A stretch of DNA of 64,000 nt from Halomonas chromatireducens (lineage in GTDB: Bacteria > Pseudomonadota > Gammaproteobacteria > Pseudomonadales > Halomonadaceae), in the NCBI RefSeq assembly GCF_001545155.1, contig NZ_CP014226.1, positions 976,038-1,040,037 of the forward strand, written 5' to 3'. The position numbers were made by a program, and so were the translations under genes. Below, one piece after another: positions 42,545 through 51,825 of this stretch (the first letter of the stretch is position 1; each line of letters opens with the position of its first letter). The notes below the pieces were generated by a model. The model saw only the letters and a program-made list of their open reading frames with translations, did no database searches and had not been told where the DNA came from.

Positions 42545-43429
42545 TCAGTGGTCTCGTTCGATCATGTAGCGGGCCAGCTCGGCCAGCGGTGCATTCGCCT
42601 CGCCCAGCGGCGCCAGGGCTGCCAGGGCCTCCTCGGTCAGCTCCAAGGCCCGGGTGCGAGCGCCATCCAGCCCCAGCAGCGCCGGGTAGGTGGGCTTGTC
42701 GCGGGCTGCATCGGCGCCGGAGGCCTTGCCCAGCGTACGGGTATCACCGGTCACGTCGAGGACGTCGTCGTGTATCTGGAAAGCCAGGCCAAGGGCTTGG
42801 GCGTAATGTTCCAGTGCCGCTACCCGAGGGTCGCTCTCGACCACCGCCGTCAGCGCTCCCATGCGTACCGCGGCACGAATCAGCGCACCGGTCTTGTGGG
42901 CATGCATGGTGGCAAGGGCCTCGACGTCAGGGTGGCCGCCAACGGCCGCCAGGTCCAGCGCCTGTCCGCCAACCATGCCGTCGCGGCCGGCGGCCCGGGC
43001 GAGTGTCAGCATCAGTGCGGGCAGCCGCGGATGGGCGGCACTGGCCAGCACCTCGAAGGCAAGGGTCTGCAGGGCATCGCCGGCCAATATCGCCGTGGCC
43101 TCGTCATAGGCGCGATGTACCGTGGGCTGGCCGCGGCGCAAGTCATCGTCGTCCATGGCGGGCAGGTCGTCATGTACCAGCGAGTAAGCGTGAACCAGCT
43201 CCACCGCAGCGGCCGAGGGATCCAGGTCAGCGTCGGCGGCACCCAGCGCACGGCCGGCCAGGTAGACCAGCACCGGACGCAGCCGCTTGCCGCCCACCAG
43301 CAGCCCATGCCGCATGGCCTCATCCAGGCGAGGGGCGGCGGTCTGGCGCGCATCGAAGGCGCGCGCCAGGAAGGCGTCCACCCGGGCACGATCGGCGGCC
43401 AGACGCACCGCGAAGGGGTCAGCGTTCAC
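42545..43429 (-). CDS. ispA: Farnesyl diphosphate synthase (polyprenyl synthetase)
   Basis: A 294-aa short-chain prenyltransferase. The first Asp-rich motif is DDLPAMDDDDLRRG, the second DDVLD, with GGKRLRP near residue 50. The GTG start at 43429 overlaps the xseB stop, usual for this operon; an ATG at 43456 in frame would extend it into xseB. It supplies FPP for quinone and undecaprenyl synthesis. Confidence 0.95.
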   Translation of the reverse strand: MNADPFAVRLAADRARVDAFLARAFDARQTAAPRLDEAMRHGLLVGGKRLRPVLVYLAGRALGAADADLDPSAAAVELVHAYSLVHDDLPAMDDDDLRRGQPTVHRAYDEATAILAGDALQTLAFEVLASAAHPRLPALMLTLARAAGRDGMVGGQALDLAAVGGHPDVEALATMHAHKTGALIRAAVRMGALTAVVESDPRVAALEHYAQALGLAFQIHDDVLDVTGDTRTLGKASGADAARDKPTYPALLGLDGARTRALELTEEALAALAPLGEANAPLAELARYMIERDH

Positions 43430-43718
43430 TATCGGCCTCCTCCTCGGATGGCGCACTGAAACTGTCGAAGTCGACGCCGCCTTCCGGGCCCTCGACCAGG
43501 GTTCGCACCCGCAGTTCGGCCTCGTCGAGGCGACGCTGGGCGTCGCGGGTCAGGCGCACTCCCTGCTCGAAGGCAGCAAGCGAGCCCTCCAGCGACAGCT
43601 CGCCGGACTCCAGCCGCTCCACCAACTGTTCCAGTCGCTCGACGGTGGTGGCGAAGTCGGCACCGGCCTCATCGCTCGCCATCGTCTCTGACGACGGTTG
43701 CTTGTCTCGCTCTGCCAT
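43419..43718 (-). CDS. xseB: Exonuclease VII small subunit
   Basis: A 99-aa protein with FATTVERLEQLVERLESGEL and SLAAFEQGVRLTRDAQRRLDEAE, the XseB coiled-coil signature. The ATG at 43718 was chosen over the frame's extension to 43817, which lacks similarity. Heads the isoprenoid operon. Confidence 0.93.
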   Translation of the reverse strand: MAERDKQPSSETMASDEAGADFATTVERLEQLVERLESGELSLEGSLAAFEQGVRLTRDAQRRLDEAELRVRTLVEGPEGGVDFDSFSAPSEEEADSER

Positions 43719-43995
43719 GGAAAGTCCCAGCCCATCACCGCTATCTATAGGGGCCACAGTATACACGCTCTCCCCCGGTGTTCGTCTGCCGCCCGCAACA
43801 ACCTGCAGCGCGCTCATCTTCGCGGCGCAGCATTTTCATCTTCACCCGAAGCGGCTGTGCTACCATAAGCGCCCTGTTTCAAGCCTGCCAATGCCCTTTC
43901 CTCGCTGTTCGGCAGGCCTTCAGGCTCACTACTGTCGCGGCACGGCTGTCCCGTCACCGCATGCGGCTCGCACCGAAGAAGGGGTTGATTCGACC
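43719..43995. other. Divergent xseB/serA intergenic region
   Basis: A 277-bp spacer between divergent xseB and serA, expected to contain both promoters. TACCAT near 43861 could be a serA -10; no confident -35 or operator was found. Confidence 0.35.
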
Positions 43996-45246
43996 ATGGC
44001 CAAAACGTCCCTGGACAAGAGCAAGATCAAAATCCTGCTGCTCGAGGGCGTCCACCAGAGCGCGGTGGACAATTTCCTGAACGCCGGTTACACCAACATC
44101 GAACACGTGGCGACCTCGCTGGACGAGGCGACGCTGGTCGAGAAGGTACGGGACGTTCATTTCATCGGCATTCGCTCGCGCACCCAGCTCAACTCGCGTG
44201 TGTTCGAGGCGGCCGAGAAGCTCGCGGCCGTGGGCTGTTTCTGCATCGGCACCAATCAGGTCGACCTGACCTCGGCGCTGATCCGTGGTATCCCGGTGTT
44301 CAATGCGCCCTACTCCAACACGCGTTCAGTGGCGGAGCTGGTGCTGGCCGAGGCGATCATGCTGCTTCGCGGCATTCCCCAGAAGAACGCCCATGCCCAT
44401 CAGGGCGGCTGGCTGAAGAGCGCCAAGAATTCCCATGAGGCCCGCGGCAAGACCCTGGGTATCGTCGGCTACGGCAATATCGGTGCCCAGCTCTCGGTGC
44501 TGGCGGAATCGCTGGGCTTCAACGTCATCTTCTACGATGTGGTGACCAAGCTCGGCATGGGTAACGCCAACCAGGTGGCCAGCCTGGAAGAGCTGCTGGC
44601 CCGTGCCGACGTGGTCAGCCTGCACGTGCCGGAACTGCCCTCCACCAAGTGGATGATCGCCAGGGAGCAGCTGGCGCTGATGAAGCGCAGTGGCATCCTG
44701 ATCAACGCTTCCCGCGGCAGCGTGGTAGTGATCGAGGATCTGGCCGAGGCACTGAAGGAGGGCCGGCTCTACGGCGCCGCCATCGACGTCTTCCCGGTGG
44801 AACCCAAGGGTAACGACGAGGAGTTCGTCAGCCCCCTGCGTGGCCTGGACAACGTGATTCTCACGCCGCACGTGGGCGGCTCCACGCTGGAAGCCCAGGA
44901 GAACATCGGCATCGAGGTCTCCGAGAAGCTGATCACTTACTCCGACAACGGCACCACCGTCACCTCGGTCAACTTCCCCGAGGTGGCCCTGCCGGCGCAC
45001 CCGGACAAGCATCGCGTGCTGCATATCCACGAAAACGTGCCGGGCGTGCTCTCCGAGATCAACCGCGTCCTCTCCGAGAGCAATATCAACATCTCCGGCC
45101 AGTACCTGCAGACCAACGAGAAGGTCGGCTACGTGGTCATCGACGTGGACAAGGCCTATGGCCCCCAGGCACTGGAAGCCCTGCGCCAGGTCGAGCACAC
45201 GCTCAAGGTACGGGTGCTCTACTCCGAGACCAACTTTCAGGATTGA
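43996..45246 (+). CDS. serA: D-3-phosphoglycerate dehydrogenase
   Basis: A 416-aa first enzyme of serine synthesis. It has a catalytic/NAD domain with GIVGYGNIGAQLSVLAESLG, INASRGSVVVIEDLAEAL and the His of TPHVGGSTLEAQ. A C-terminal ACT domain (VLHIHENVPGVLSEINRVLS) mediates serine feedback. The ATG at 43996 was chosen; the frame is open far upstream only as antisense of ispA/xseB. Length equals E. coli SerA (410). Confidence 0.97.
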   Translation: MAKTSLDKSKIKILLLEGVHQSAVDNFLNAGYTNIEHVATSLDEATLVEKVRDVHFIGIRSRTQLNSRVFEAAEKLAAVGCFCIGTNQVDLTSALIRGIPVFNAPYSNTRSVAELVLAEAIMLLRGIPQKNAHAHQGGWLKSAKNSHEARGKTLGIVGYGNIGAQLSVLAESLGFNVIFYDVVTKLGMGNANQVASLEELLARADVVSLHVPELPSTKWMIAREQLALMKRSGILINASRGSVVVIEDLAEALKEGRLYGAAIDVFPVEPKGNDEEFVSPLRGLDNVILTPHVGGSTLEAQENIGIEVSEKLITYSDNGTTVTSVNFPEVALPAHPDKHRVLHIHENVPGVLSEINRVLSESNINISGQYLQTNEKVGYVVIDVDKAYGPQALEALRQVEHTLKVRVLYSETNFQD

Positions 45247-45311
45247 GGCCGGCTAGCGCCGCAAGCCCAGGCAGCAGCTCAGCGTTAAGTCCGACAGGCT
45301 CCAGACCGACA

Positions 45312-45346
45312 ACACCGCTGCGTCGTATGACGCAGCGGTGTTTTTT
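45312..45346 (+). terminator. Intrinsic terminator of serA
   Basis: A 13-bp perfect stem ACACCGCTGCGTC / GACGCAGCGGTGT with loop GTAT, followed by six T. Textbook rho-independent terminator. Confidence 0.95.
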
Positions 45347-45405
45347 GTGCTAATGGTTACTATCCGAATAATATCCTGCCCATGGGCAGCAGCAAGGATG
45401 ATTGC

Positions 45406-46308
45406 ATGCCGACCGGAGTCGCTTACCTGATCGTGGTGCTGGTGTGGGCCACCACGCCACTGACCATCAAATGGAGCGCCGAAGCGGGCGCGCCGGTCGG
45501 CAGCGTACTGCTGCGCATGCTGATCGCCCTGCTGGCGGGGCTGGCGGTGGTACTGTTCCTGCGCCGTGAGCGGCTGCGGCTGGACCGCCGGGCCATGACC
45601 AGCTATGCCGCCGCCGTCCCCGGGGTATTCGGGGCCATGGCGTTGAGCTATCACGCCTCCATGACGCTGCCGTCGGGGCTGATGTCGGTGATGTTCGGCA
45701 TGGCGCCACTGATTTCCGGACTCATCCTGCAGGTGCTGCCGGGGGCCACCAAGCTGAAGCGCTGGCACTGGCTGGGCTGCGCCCTGGGCGTGGTGGGCCT
45801 GGCGGTGGTCTTCGCCGATAGCCTGGCGCTGGGGCAGGACCAGTTCCTGGCGCTGGCACTGATGCTGGTGGCAGTAACGCTGTTCAGCGGCAGCGGCATC
45901 GCCGTTCAACGCGTTGCCGCCGGGCTAGGTCCCCTAGAGCAGACCCTCGGCGCCCTGGCGCTCAGCCTGCCGTGCTTCTTCGTGCTGTGGCTTGCCAGCG
46001 GCGAGCCCCTTGCGGTGCCGCTCACCACCCGCGGCCTGTGGTCGGTCCTCTATCTCGCCCTGTTCGGCTCGCTGCTGGGGTTTCTCTGCTACTTCCTGAT
46101 TCTCTCGCGGCTGCCAGCTGCCACCGTGGCGCTGGTGACACTGATCACGCCGATCCTGGCGCTCGGCCTGGGCATGGCGCTGAACCAGGAGCAGCCCTCG
46201 CCCACCATGCTGCTGGGCGCACTGATCATCCTGCTGGCCCTGGGCGCCTATCTGTTCGGCGACCGACTGGCGCGGCTCAAGGCCCTGCGTGAGGCGGCAG
46301 GCTCCTAG
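45406..46308 (+). CDS. EamA/DMT family transporter
   Basis: A 300-aa inner-membrane protein with about ten helices in two EamA repeats (VAYLIVVLVWATTPLTIKW; ... LYLALFGSLLGFLCYFLIL). Likely a metabolite exporter; substrate unknown. The ATG at 45406 has AGGA upstream; an in-frame ATG at 45382 adds MGSSKDDC and is less likely. The 3' end overlaps the convergent deaminase gene by 4 nt. Confidence 0.9.
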   Translation: MPTGVAYLIVVLVWATTPLTIKWSAEAGAPVGSVLLRMLIALLAGLAVVLFLRRERLRLDRRAMTSYAAAVPGVFGAMALSYHASMTLPSGLMSVMFGMAPLISGLILQVLPGATKLKRWHWLGCALGVVGLAVVFADSLALGQDQFLALALMLVAVTLFSGSGIAVQRVAAGLGPLEQTLGALALSLPCFFVLWLASGEPLAVPLTTRGLWSVLYLALFGSLLGFLCYFLILSRLPAATVALVTLITPILALGLGMALNQEQPSPTMLLGALIILLALGAYLFGDRLARLKALREAAGS

Positions 46309-47549
46309 AAGCAGGTTTCCATCACTTCGATAACCTCGAGGCGCTCGTCCACCCGGCATAGCCGACGCCACTTGTCGAAAGTCAGACAGGGGTGTGAAAT
46401 CCCCAGGGCGACAATGTCACCGACCCTGACCGGATCATGGCGCGGCTCATCCCGCTCGTCATGGGGCAATGTGACAAAGGCATGCTGGTCCATCAATTTG
46501 GTGATACGCCACCCCGCCACCGAGCGAATGTCACCGATGCTGCCACCCTCTCGATGGCGGCGCAGCGGCTCGGGCATCTGGTCATGGCCGATATCACGCT
46601 TGCCAAGACCGAGAATGGCCAAGCCAGGTTCGGGTAGCGACACCACCTGGGCATAGACTTCCAGTGCCGGCCGGAGGCCCTGATCGATACCGGGTCTCCG
46701 CCCCAGCACCGCATGCTGGGCCGAGCGATAGATGCCGTGGTCGTGTACCACATAGCAGCCGGGGCGAAGGACCGGGACAAAGTGGCTGCCTAGCCCAGCC
46801 TCCAGAAAGACCTCGGCTACCAGGTCATACCAGACCGACCCGGATGCCGTGATCAAGGGATGGGGATTCTCAATCAGCCCATCGTGGTCCAGGGCCTGGG
46901 CGGCTTCTACCAGCTGCCAGGCATACCCGCGCACCTGGGACTCCTGGTCGTCGCCATGGACCACGCCCTCAAAGCCCTCCAATCCCGACAGCACCAGGGC
47001 CTGCTCGCTCTCCACCAGTTCGCCCAGTGCCATCACCTCGTTCTGACCACGACAGCCACAGCGAGCCCCGTCGACACCCAGCTCGATCAGCACCTGCAGG
47101 CACAGGCCACGGGCCGCGAAATAGCGCCCCAGTTGACGAACGTTCTCGGCACTGTCGACCACGCAGTAGAAGTCGGCACCGGCTTCGATCAATCCGGCAA
47201 CAATGGCCATGTTGGCCTCACCGACGAGCTGGTTGGCCATCAGTAAACGCCGGACACCGTGGGCAAAGGCTGCTCGACACTGCGCGGCCGTTGCCAGGGT
47301 GATACCCCAGGCTCCCGCTTGCAGCTGCCGATGAAAAAGCGCCGGTGTCATGGTGGTCTTGCCATGGGGAGCCAGCCGCGCCCCGTGGGCCTCGCAGAAA
47401 CGCTGCATCCAGGCCAGGTTGTGGGCCAGTGCCGCCTCATGAATGACGGCAGCGGGCAGGCTCACATCGGCCAGCAGACGGTTGCCGGTCTCGGGCAGCC
47501 CTTTATGCAGTGAGGTAGCGTCCGGATGGCGGGAGTTCGGTTCGATCAT
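46305..47549 (-). CDS. D-serine deaminase-like PLP enzyme (DSD1/alanine racemase fold)
   Basis: A 414-aa fold-type III PLP enzyme. The PLP Lys is in APHGKTTMTPALF, and the C-terminal domain has SHPCLTFDKWR, providing the His/Cys metal site of DSD1-type D-serine dehydratases and D-threonine aldolases. AGGAGA lies 5 nt before the ATG. It is often annotated simply as amino-acid deaminase; activity could be D-serine dehydration or 3-hydroxyaspartate cleavage. Confidence 0.85.
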   Translation of the reverse strand: MIEPNSRHPDATSLHKGLPETGNRLLADVSLPAAVIHEAALAHNLAWMQRFCEAHGARLAPHGKTTMTPALFHRQLQAGAWGITLATAAQCRAAFAHGVRRLLMANQLVGEANMAIVAGLIEAGADFYCVVDSAENVRQLGRYFAARGLCLQVLIELGVDGARCGCRGQNEVMALGELVESEQALVLSGLEGFEGVVHGDDQESQVRGYAWQLVEAAQALDHDGLIENPHPLITASGSVWYDLVAEVFLEAGLGSHFVPVLRPGCYVVHDHGIYRSAQHAVLGRRPGIDQGLRPALEVYAQVVSLPEPGLAILGLGKRDIGHDQMPEPLRRHREGGSIGDIRSVAGWRITKLMDQHAFVTLPHDERDEPRHDPVRVGDIVALGISHPCLTFDKWRRLCRVDERLEVIEVMETCF

Positions 47550-47644
47550 GATGGTCTCCTGGCGGCACCGTCTTTGGTCGCAGGCATGACGAAAGACGGT
47601 CGTGACGGGCTAGGCTGGTGGCGGGCCCACTCTAGGATATATCA

Positions 47645-48436
47645 ATGCAGACGACTGATGACGACATGCCGCTGATCCGCCGCGACGAGGGCGGGGTCGC
47701 CACCCTGACGATGAATCGTCCGCGCCAGTTCAATGCGCTTTCCGAGGAGATGCTGGCAGCACTGGATAATGAACTCTCCAGTCTGGCCGAGGATGACACG
47801 GTGCGCTGCGTAGTCATCGCCGCCACCGGCAAGGCCTTCTGTGCCGGTCACGATCTCAAGCAGATGCGCGCCAACCCCGACGAAGCCTACTACCGATCGC
47901 TATTCGCGCATTGTGGTGAGGTCATGCAGCGCATCGTCAGCCTGCCGGTGCCGGTGATCGCCCGGGTCCAGGGCATCGCTACCGCCGCCGGCTGCCAACT
48001 GGTGGCCAGCTGCGATCTGGCCGTGGCGGTCCGCTCGGCCCGCTTTGCCGTATCGGGTATCAACGTGGGGCTTTTCTGCGCCACCCCGGCAGTGGCGCTC
48101 TCGCGCAGCGTCGGTCGCAAGCGCGCCCAGGAGATGCTCTTCACTGGCGACTTCATCGACGCCGACCAGGCCCTGGACTGGGGCTTGATCAACCGGGTCG
48201 CCGAGGAGGGCGCGCTGGATGAGGTTCTCGGTGGACTGACCGACAGCATCTGCGCCAAGAGTGCCGTGGCGGTGCGCACCGGCAAGGCCATGTTCCAGCG
48301 CCAGCTGCAGATGCCGCTGGATGAGGCCTACGCCTTCGCCGGCGACACCATGGCCTGCAACATGATGGCCGAAGATGTGGCCGAGGGCATCGATGCCTTC
48401 ATCGAGAAACGCCCGCCGATCTGGCGGCATCGCTGA
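47645..48436 (+). CDS. Enoyl-CoA hydratase/isomerase family protein
   Basis: A 263-aa crotonase. It has MNRPRQFNALSEEML, the first oxyanion-hole segment AFCAGHDLKQM, and a second segment QGIATAAGCQLVASCDLAVA. The usual catalytic Glu positions appear changed (NVGLFCATPAVALSR), matching the ECHDC3-like subgroup of uncertain activity. Divergent from the deaminase gene by 95 bp. Confidence 0.88.
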   Translation: MQTTDDDMPLIRRDEGGVATLTMNRPRQFNALSEEMLAALDNELSSLAEDDTVRCVVIAATGKAFCAGHDLKQMRANPDEAYYRSLFAHCGEVMQRIVSLPVPVIARVQGIATAAGCQLVASCDLAVAVRSARFAVSGINVGLFCATPAVALSRSVGRKRAQEMLFTGDFIDADQALDWGLINRVAEEGALDEVLGGLTDSICAKSAVAVRTGKAMFQRQLQMPLDEAYAFAGDTMACNMMAEDVAEGIDAFIEKRPPIWRHR

Positions 48437-48580
48437 AAAGACGTGGGAAAGAGAGAATGGAAGGCTTTTCCGTCGCCGCGACAAGGTGAAACGGAGCGGG
48501 TATCCTGAGAGCTGCTTTCATTTCGACAAGAAGGCCTGACCCTGGCTGCTACGTGTGCCAACACAAGGCCCACCGAGAAT

Positions 48581-49435
48581 TTGGAGACCATGCAGGTGAG
48601 TGAAGTCAAACGCAGAACGGCGGGACGGCCGCCAGGTCCCGGCAAGAGTACCAGTGGCCATAGCCAATCGCTGGTGCGCGGGCTCAACCTGCTCGAGCGG
48701 CTGGCGGCAACCCCGGGGGGCCTCGCCTTGTCCGAGCTGGCCGAGATGGTCGACCTGGCGCCCTCCACCACCCATCGGCTGCTCCAGGCCCTGCAGAGCC
48801 AGGGCTTCATCACCCAGGACAACGAGCTCGGCGTGTGGAAGATCGACGTCAAGACCTTCCGGATCGGCAACAGCTTCCTGGAGGCCCGGGACTTCGTAGC
48901 CACCAGCCGGCCCTTCCTGCGCCGCCTGACCGCCCAGACCGGCGAAACCGCCAACCTGGGCATCCGCGATGGTGCCACGGCGGTATTCCTGGCCCAGAGC
49001 GAATGGCCACAGATGATGCGCATGATCACCCGCCTCGGCTCCCGGGCGCCTCTGCATGCCTCGGGAGTCGGCAAGGCGCTCATGGCCTGGCTCCCCGATG
49101 ACGAGTTCGAACGCGTGCTGGCCGAGCGGGGCCTGTCCCGGGTGACCGAGAACACCCTGCACACGCCCGACTCCCTGCGGGCCGGCCTGGCCGAGATCCG
49201 CCAGCAGGGCTACGCCTGCGACCGCGAGGAGCACGCCATCGGCCTGCACTGCGTGGCGGCCTGCGTACACAACGAGCATGGCACACCGCTGGCGGCGATC
49301 TCGGTTTCCGGCCCGGTGGCGCGCATTCCCGAATCTCGCCTGGTGGAGCTCGGCGAGCTGGTGCGTGAAACCGCCGCGGAAATCACTGCCCGTCTTGGCG
49401 GGCGCGTTCCTTCCGAGATGACGGTAGAGGCATGA
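48581..49435 (+). CDS. IclR family transcriptional regulator
   Basis: A 284-aa regulator with N-terminal winged HTH (ALSELAEMVDLAPSTTHRLLQ) after SQSLVRGLNLLERL. The effector domain has ASGVGKALMAWLPDDE and GYACDREEHAIGLHCVAA. Basic N-terminal extension (KRRTAGRPPGPGK). Target unknown; neighbours suggest aromatic or amino-acid catabolism. Its stop overlaps the start of the next gene (ATGA). Confidence 0.92.
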   Translation: METMQVSEVKRRTAGRPPGPGKSTSGHSQSLVRGLNLLERLAATPGGLALSELAEMVDLAPSTTHRLLQALQSQGFITQDNELGVWKIDVKTFRIGNSFLEARDFVATSRPFLRRLTAQTGETANLGIRDGATAVFLAQSEWPQMMRMITRLGSRAPLHASGVGKALMAWLPDDEFERVLAERGLSRVTENTLHTPDSLRAGLAEIRQQGYACDREEHAIGLHCVAACVHNEHGTPLAAISVSGPVARIPESRLVELGELVRETAAEITARLGGRVPSEMTVEA

Positions 49436-49956
49436 GCCTGCTCACTCGGGTGATGGTTGCGGGAGTGCTTCTGGCAGCGTGCGGTGTCGCCTGGGGCAGC
49501 AGCGCGTCCAGCGATGAAAGCGAACCTCATGGCGTGGTCATCGACAAGCGCCAGCAACTCGCCTGGATGCGCTGCAGCCTGGGTCAACAATACCAGGACG
49601 GGCGATGCCTGGGCGAAGCCGAGCGCTTCAGCTGGAGTGAGGCACAGTCACGAATCCAGGCGCTGGCAAGCCCAAACTGCCCTTGGCGCTTGCCCCGCTT
49701 CCATGAGCTGCGTGGACTGATGCAGCCTCCGGAAGAGCGTCAGGGACAGGCGCCCATGGCTATCGACCTCGACGCCTTCCCGGACACGCCGGCTGGCTGG
49801 TTCTGGAACCAGGCAAGTGCCGGCGGGCACTCCCAACAGGACTGCTTCGTCGACTTCAGCGGCGAGGGGCGCACGCGCTGCAACATGGGCGGACAATTCT
49901 ACCTGCGGCCGGTGATGCCGCTGGAAAACGCGGCTCCCTCCTGTGCCACGCCATAA
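49432..49956 (+). CDS. Secreted DUF1566/Lcl-like protein
   Basis: A 174-aa exported protein with signal peptide ending near VAWGSS. Residues VVIDKRQQLAWMRCSLGQQY, FSWSEAQSRIQAL, WRLPRFHELRGLM and WFWNQ match the DUF1566 (Lcl C-terminal-like) pattern. Six or more cysteines suggest disulfides. No function is known. It overlaps iclR by 4 nt, so is probably translated with it. Confidence 0.75.
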   Translation: MSLLTRVMVAGVLLAACGVAWGSSASSDESEPHGVVIDKRQQLAWMRCSLGQQYQDGRCLGEAERFSWSEAQSRIQALASPNCPWRLPRFHELRGLMQPPEERQGQAPMAIDLDAFPDTPAGWFWNQASAGGHSQQDCFVDFSGEGRTRCNMGGQFYLRPVMPLENAAPSCATP

Positions 49957-49974
49957 CCGACACGACCAGCCCTT

Positions 49975-50484
49975 TTAGCCAATCCGCTCCAGCTGCCGTT
50001 CCAGCTTGCGCATCACGTTGAGCAGGTCGCGATACTCGCCCGCGGTGAGGGTCGCGACCAGTTCGGCTTCCCAGGCCTGGGCCGCGGGAATCAGCTCGGT
50101 CAGCAGTGCCTGGCCCGCCGGGGTGAGATGCAGGTCGTGCAGCCGCTGATCCCGGGGCGACGGCGTGCGGCTGATCAGTCCCCGGTCCTCCAGGGCCTGG
50201 ATGGCCCGAGAGACGCGGGCCTTGTCCATGTTGGTGTAGGCGCATACCTTCTTCGCCGTCAGCTCGTCGCAGTGGCTGAGCCAGGCCAATACACGCCACT
50301 GGGCGATATTGAGCTGGTAGCGCTCCGCATAGAGCTCGGCCAACGCCTGGCTGATGCGGTCGGCCAGGCTATTGAGTCGATAGGGCAGGAACTGGTTGAG
50401 ATCCAGCTCAGGCTTTGTCGACGGCCCTTCAGTACCGACGGCACCATCCCTGGCGCTATCGGCTTGGGTGTCTTCCATGTTCAT
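49975..50484 (-). CDS. MarR family regulator
   Basis: A 169-aa winged-helix repressor: QWRVLAWLSHCDELTAKKVC, NMDKARVSRAIQALEDRGLI and RDQRLHDLHLTPAGQALL. The ATG at 50484 has GAGGAGA six nt upstream. It is last in the dctP-dctQ-dctM-marR unit and divergent from the homogentisate operon. It likely senses an aromatic acid or CoA thioester and controls both sides. Confidence 0.92.
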   Translation of the reverse strand: MNMEDTQADSARDGAVGTEGPSTKPELDLNQFLPYRLNSLADRISQALAELYAERYQLNIAQWRVLAWLSHCDELTAKKVCAYTNMDKARVSRAIQALEDRGLISRTPSPRDQRLHDLHLTPAGQALLTELIPAAQAWEAELVATLTAGEYRDLLNVMRKLERQLERIG

Positions 50485-50529
50485 CGCGGCTCTCCTCATC
50501 CCACGCCCGGTCTGACATCAATAGCGAAA

Positions 50530-51825
50530 TCAATAGAGCAGTTGCGGCAGGAACAGCACAATAGCCGGGAACAGCAGCACCAGCAACGCACGAACCATGC
50601 CGGCCACCCAGAACGGCGTCACGCCGCGGAAGATCGTTCCCGTGGAGACATCCGGCAGCACCGCCCGCAGCACGAAGACGTTCATCCCCACTGGCGGCGT
50701 GATCAGGCTGATCTCGATCACGATCACCACCAGGATGCCGAACCACACCAGGTCGTAACCCAGGCCCGCCACCACCGGGAAGAAGACCGGCACGGTGAGC
50801 AGCAGCATCGACATGCTCTCGAACACGCAGCCCAGCAGGATATAGATGGCGAGTATCACCAGGATCACCATGAAGGGCGCGATATCCAGCGCATTGACAA
50901 AGGCCAGCAGATCGCTGGGCAGGCCCGCCCGGTTGATGAAGTTGGCAAAGATGAGGGCGGTAAGAATCACGGCGAACAACATGGCAGTGGTGCGCACGGT
51001 GTCCATCAGCACGTTCATCAGTACCTGGGGCGTCAGCGCTCGCCGCGCCAGGGCGATGAGGAAGGCGCCCATGGCACCGATGCCGGCCGCCTCGGTGGGG
51101 GTGAACACGCCCAGGTAGATGCCACCGATCACCAGCACGAACAGCGCCAGGGTACTGCCCACGCTCTTGAGTGCCTTCATGCGCTCGGGCCAGGGCACCC
51201 TCTCGCCGGCAGGGCCCGCGTCCGGGTCGCGCCACATGACCCATTTCACCGCCCCCAGGTAGAGAAATATCCCCAGCACGCCGGGAATGAAGCCGGCAGC
51301 GAACAGCTCGCGGATACTGGTCTCGGTGAGGATACCGTAGATCACCAGCATCACGCTGGGCGGAATCAGGATCCCCAGGGTGCCGCCGGCGGCAATGGAG
51401 GCTGCGGCCAGCGAGTCCTTGTAGCCATACTTGCGCATCTGGGGCATGGCCACGCGCCCCATGGTGGCGCAGGTGGCGAGACTCGAGCCGCAGATGGCGC
51501 TGAAGCCGCCGCAGGCAACGATGGTGGCCATCGCCTGGCCACCCTTGCGGTGACCCAGAAAACCGTTGGAGGCACGGAACAGGGCATCCGAAAGCCCGGC
51601 GTGGGAGACGAAGTTGCCCATCAGGATGAACAGCGGGATCACCGACAGGCCATAGTCCATGGCGGTGTCCACCACCCGGCGCGCGGCCATGGCCTCGGCG
51701 GCGTTCCAGTTGCCGGTCAGGTAGTAGAAGCCTCCGAAGCCGACGATGCCCATGGCAAAGGCCAGCGGCACGCGCAGGAACGCCAGCAGCAGCAGGGCGG
51801 CGAACCCGTAGAGTGCTTCAATCAT
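50530..51825 (-). CDS. dctM: TRAP transporter large permease (DctM)
   Basis: A 431-aa membrane subunit with about 12 helices: LRVPLAFAMGIVGFGGFYYL, FILMGNFVSHAGLSDALF, GGTLGILIPPSVMLVIYGI and LITPPVGMNVFVLRA. These are DctM signatures. Drives Na+- or H+-coupled uptake with DctQ and DctP. Overlaps dctQ by 4 nt. Confidence 0.95.
   Translation of the reverse strand: MIEALYGFAALLLLAFLRVPLAFAMGIVGFGGFYYLTGNWNAAEAMAARRVVDTAMDYGLSVIPLFILMGNFVSHAGLSDALFRASNGFLGHRKGGQAMATIVACGGFSAICGSSLATCATMGRVAMPQMRKYGYKDSLAAASIAAGGTLGILIPPSVMLVIYGILTETSIRELFAAGFIPGVLGIFLYLGAVKWVMWRDPDAGPAGERVPWPERMKALKSVGSTLALFVLVIGGIYLGVFTPTEAAGIGAMGAFLIALARRALTPQVLMNVLMDTVRTTAMLFAVILTALIFANFINRAGLPSDLLAFVNALDIAPFMVILVILAIYILLGCVFESMSMLLLTVPVFFPVVAGLGYDLVWFGILVVIVIEISLITPPVGMNVFVLRAVLPDVSTGTIFRGVTPFWVAGMVRALLVLLFPAIVLFLPQLLY

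Noticed and set aside
42451..45246. A 931-codon plus-strand frame ending as SerA
   Set aside because: The first ~515 codons are antisense to ispA/xseB, rich in Arg/Pro; SerA proper starts at 43996 at the family length.
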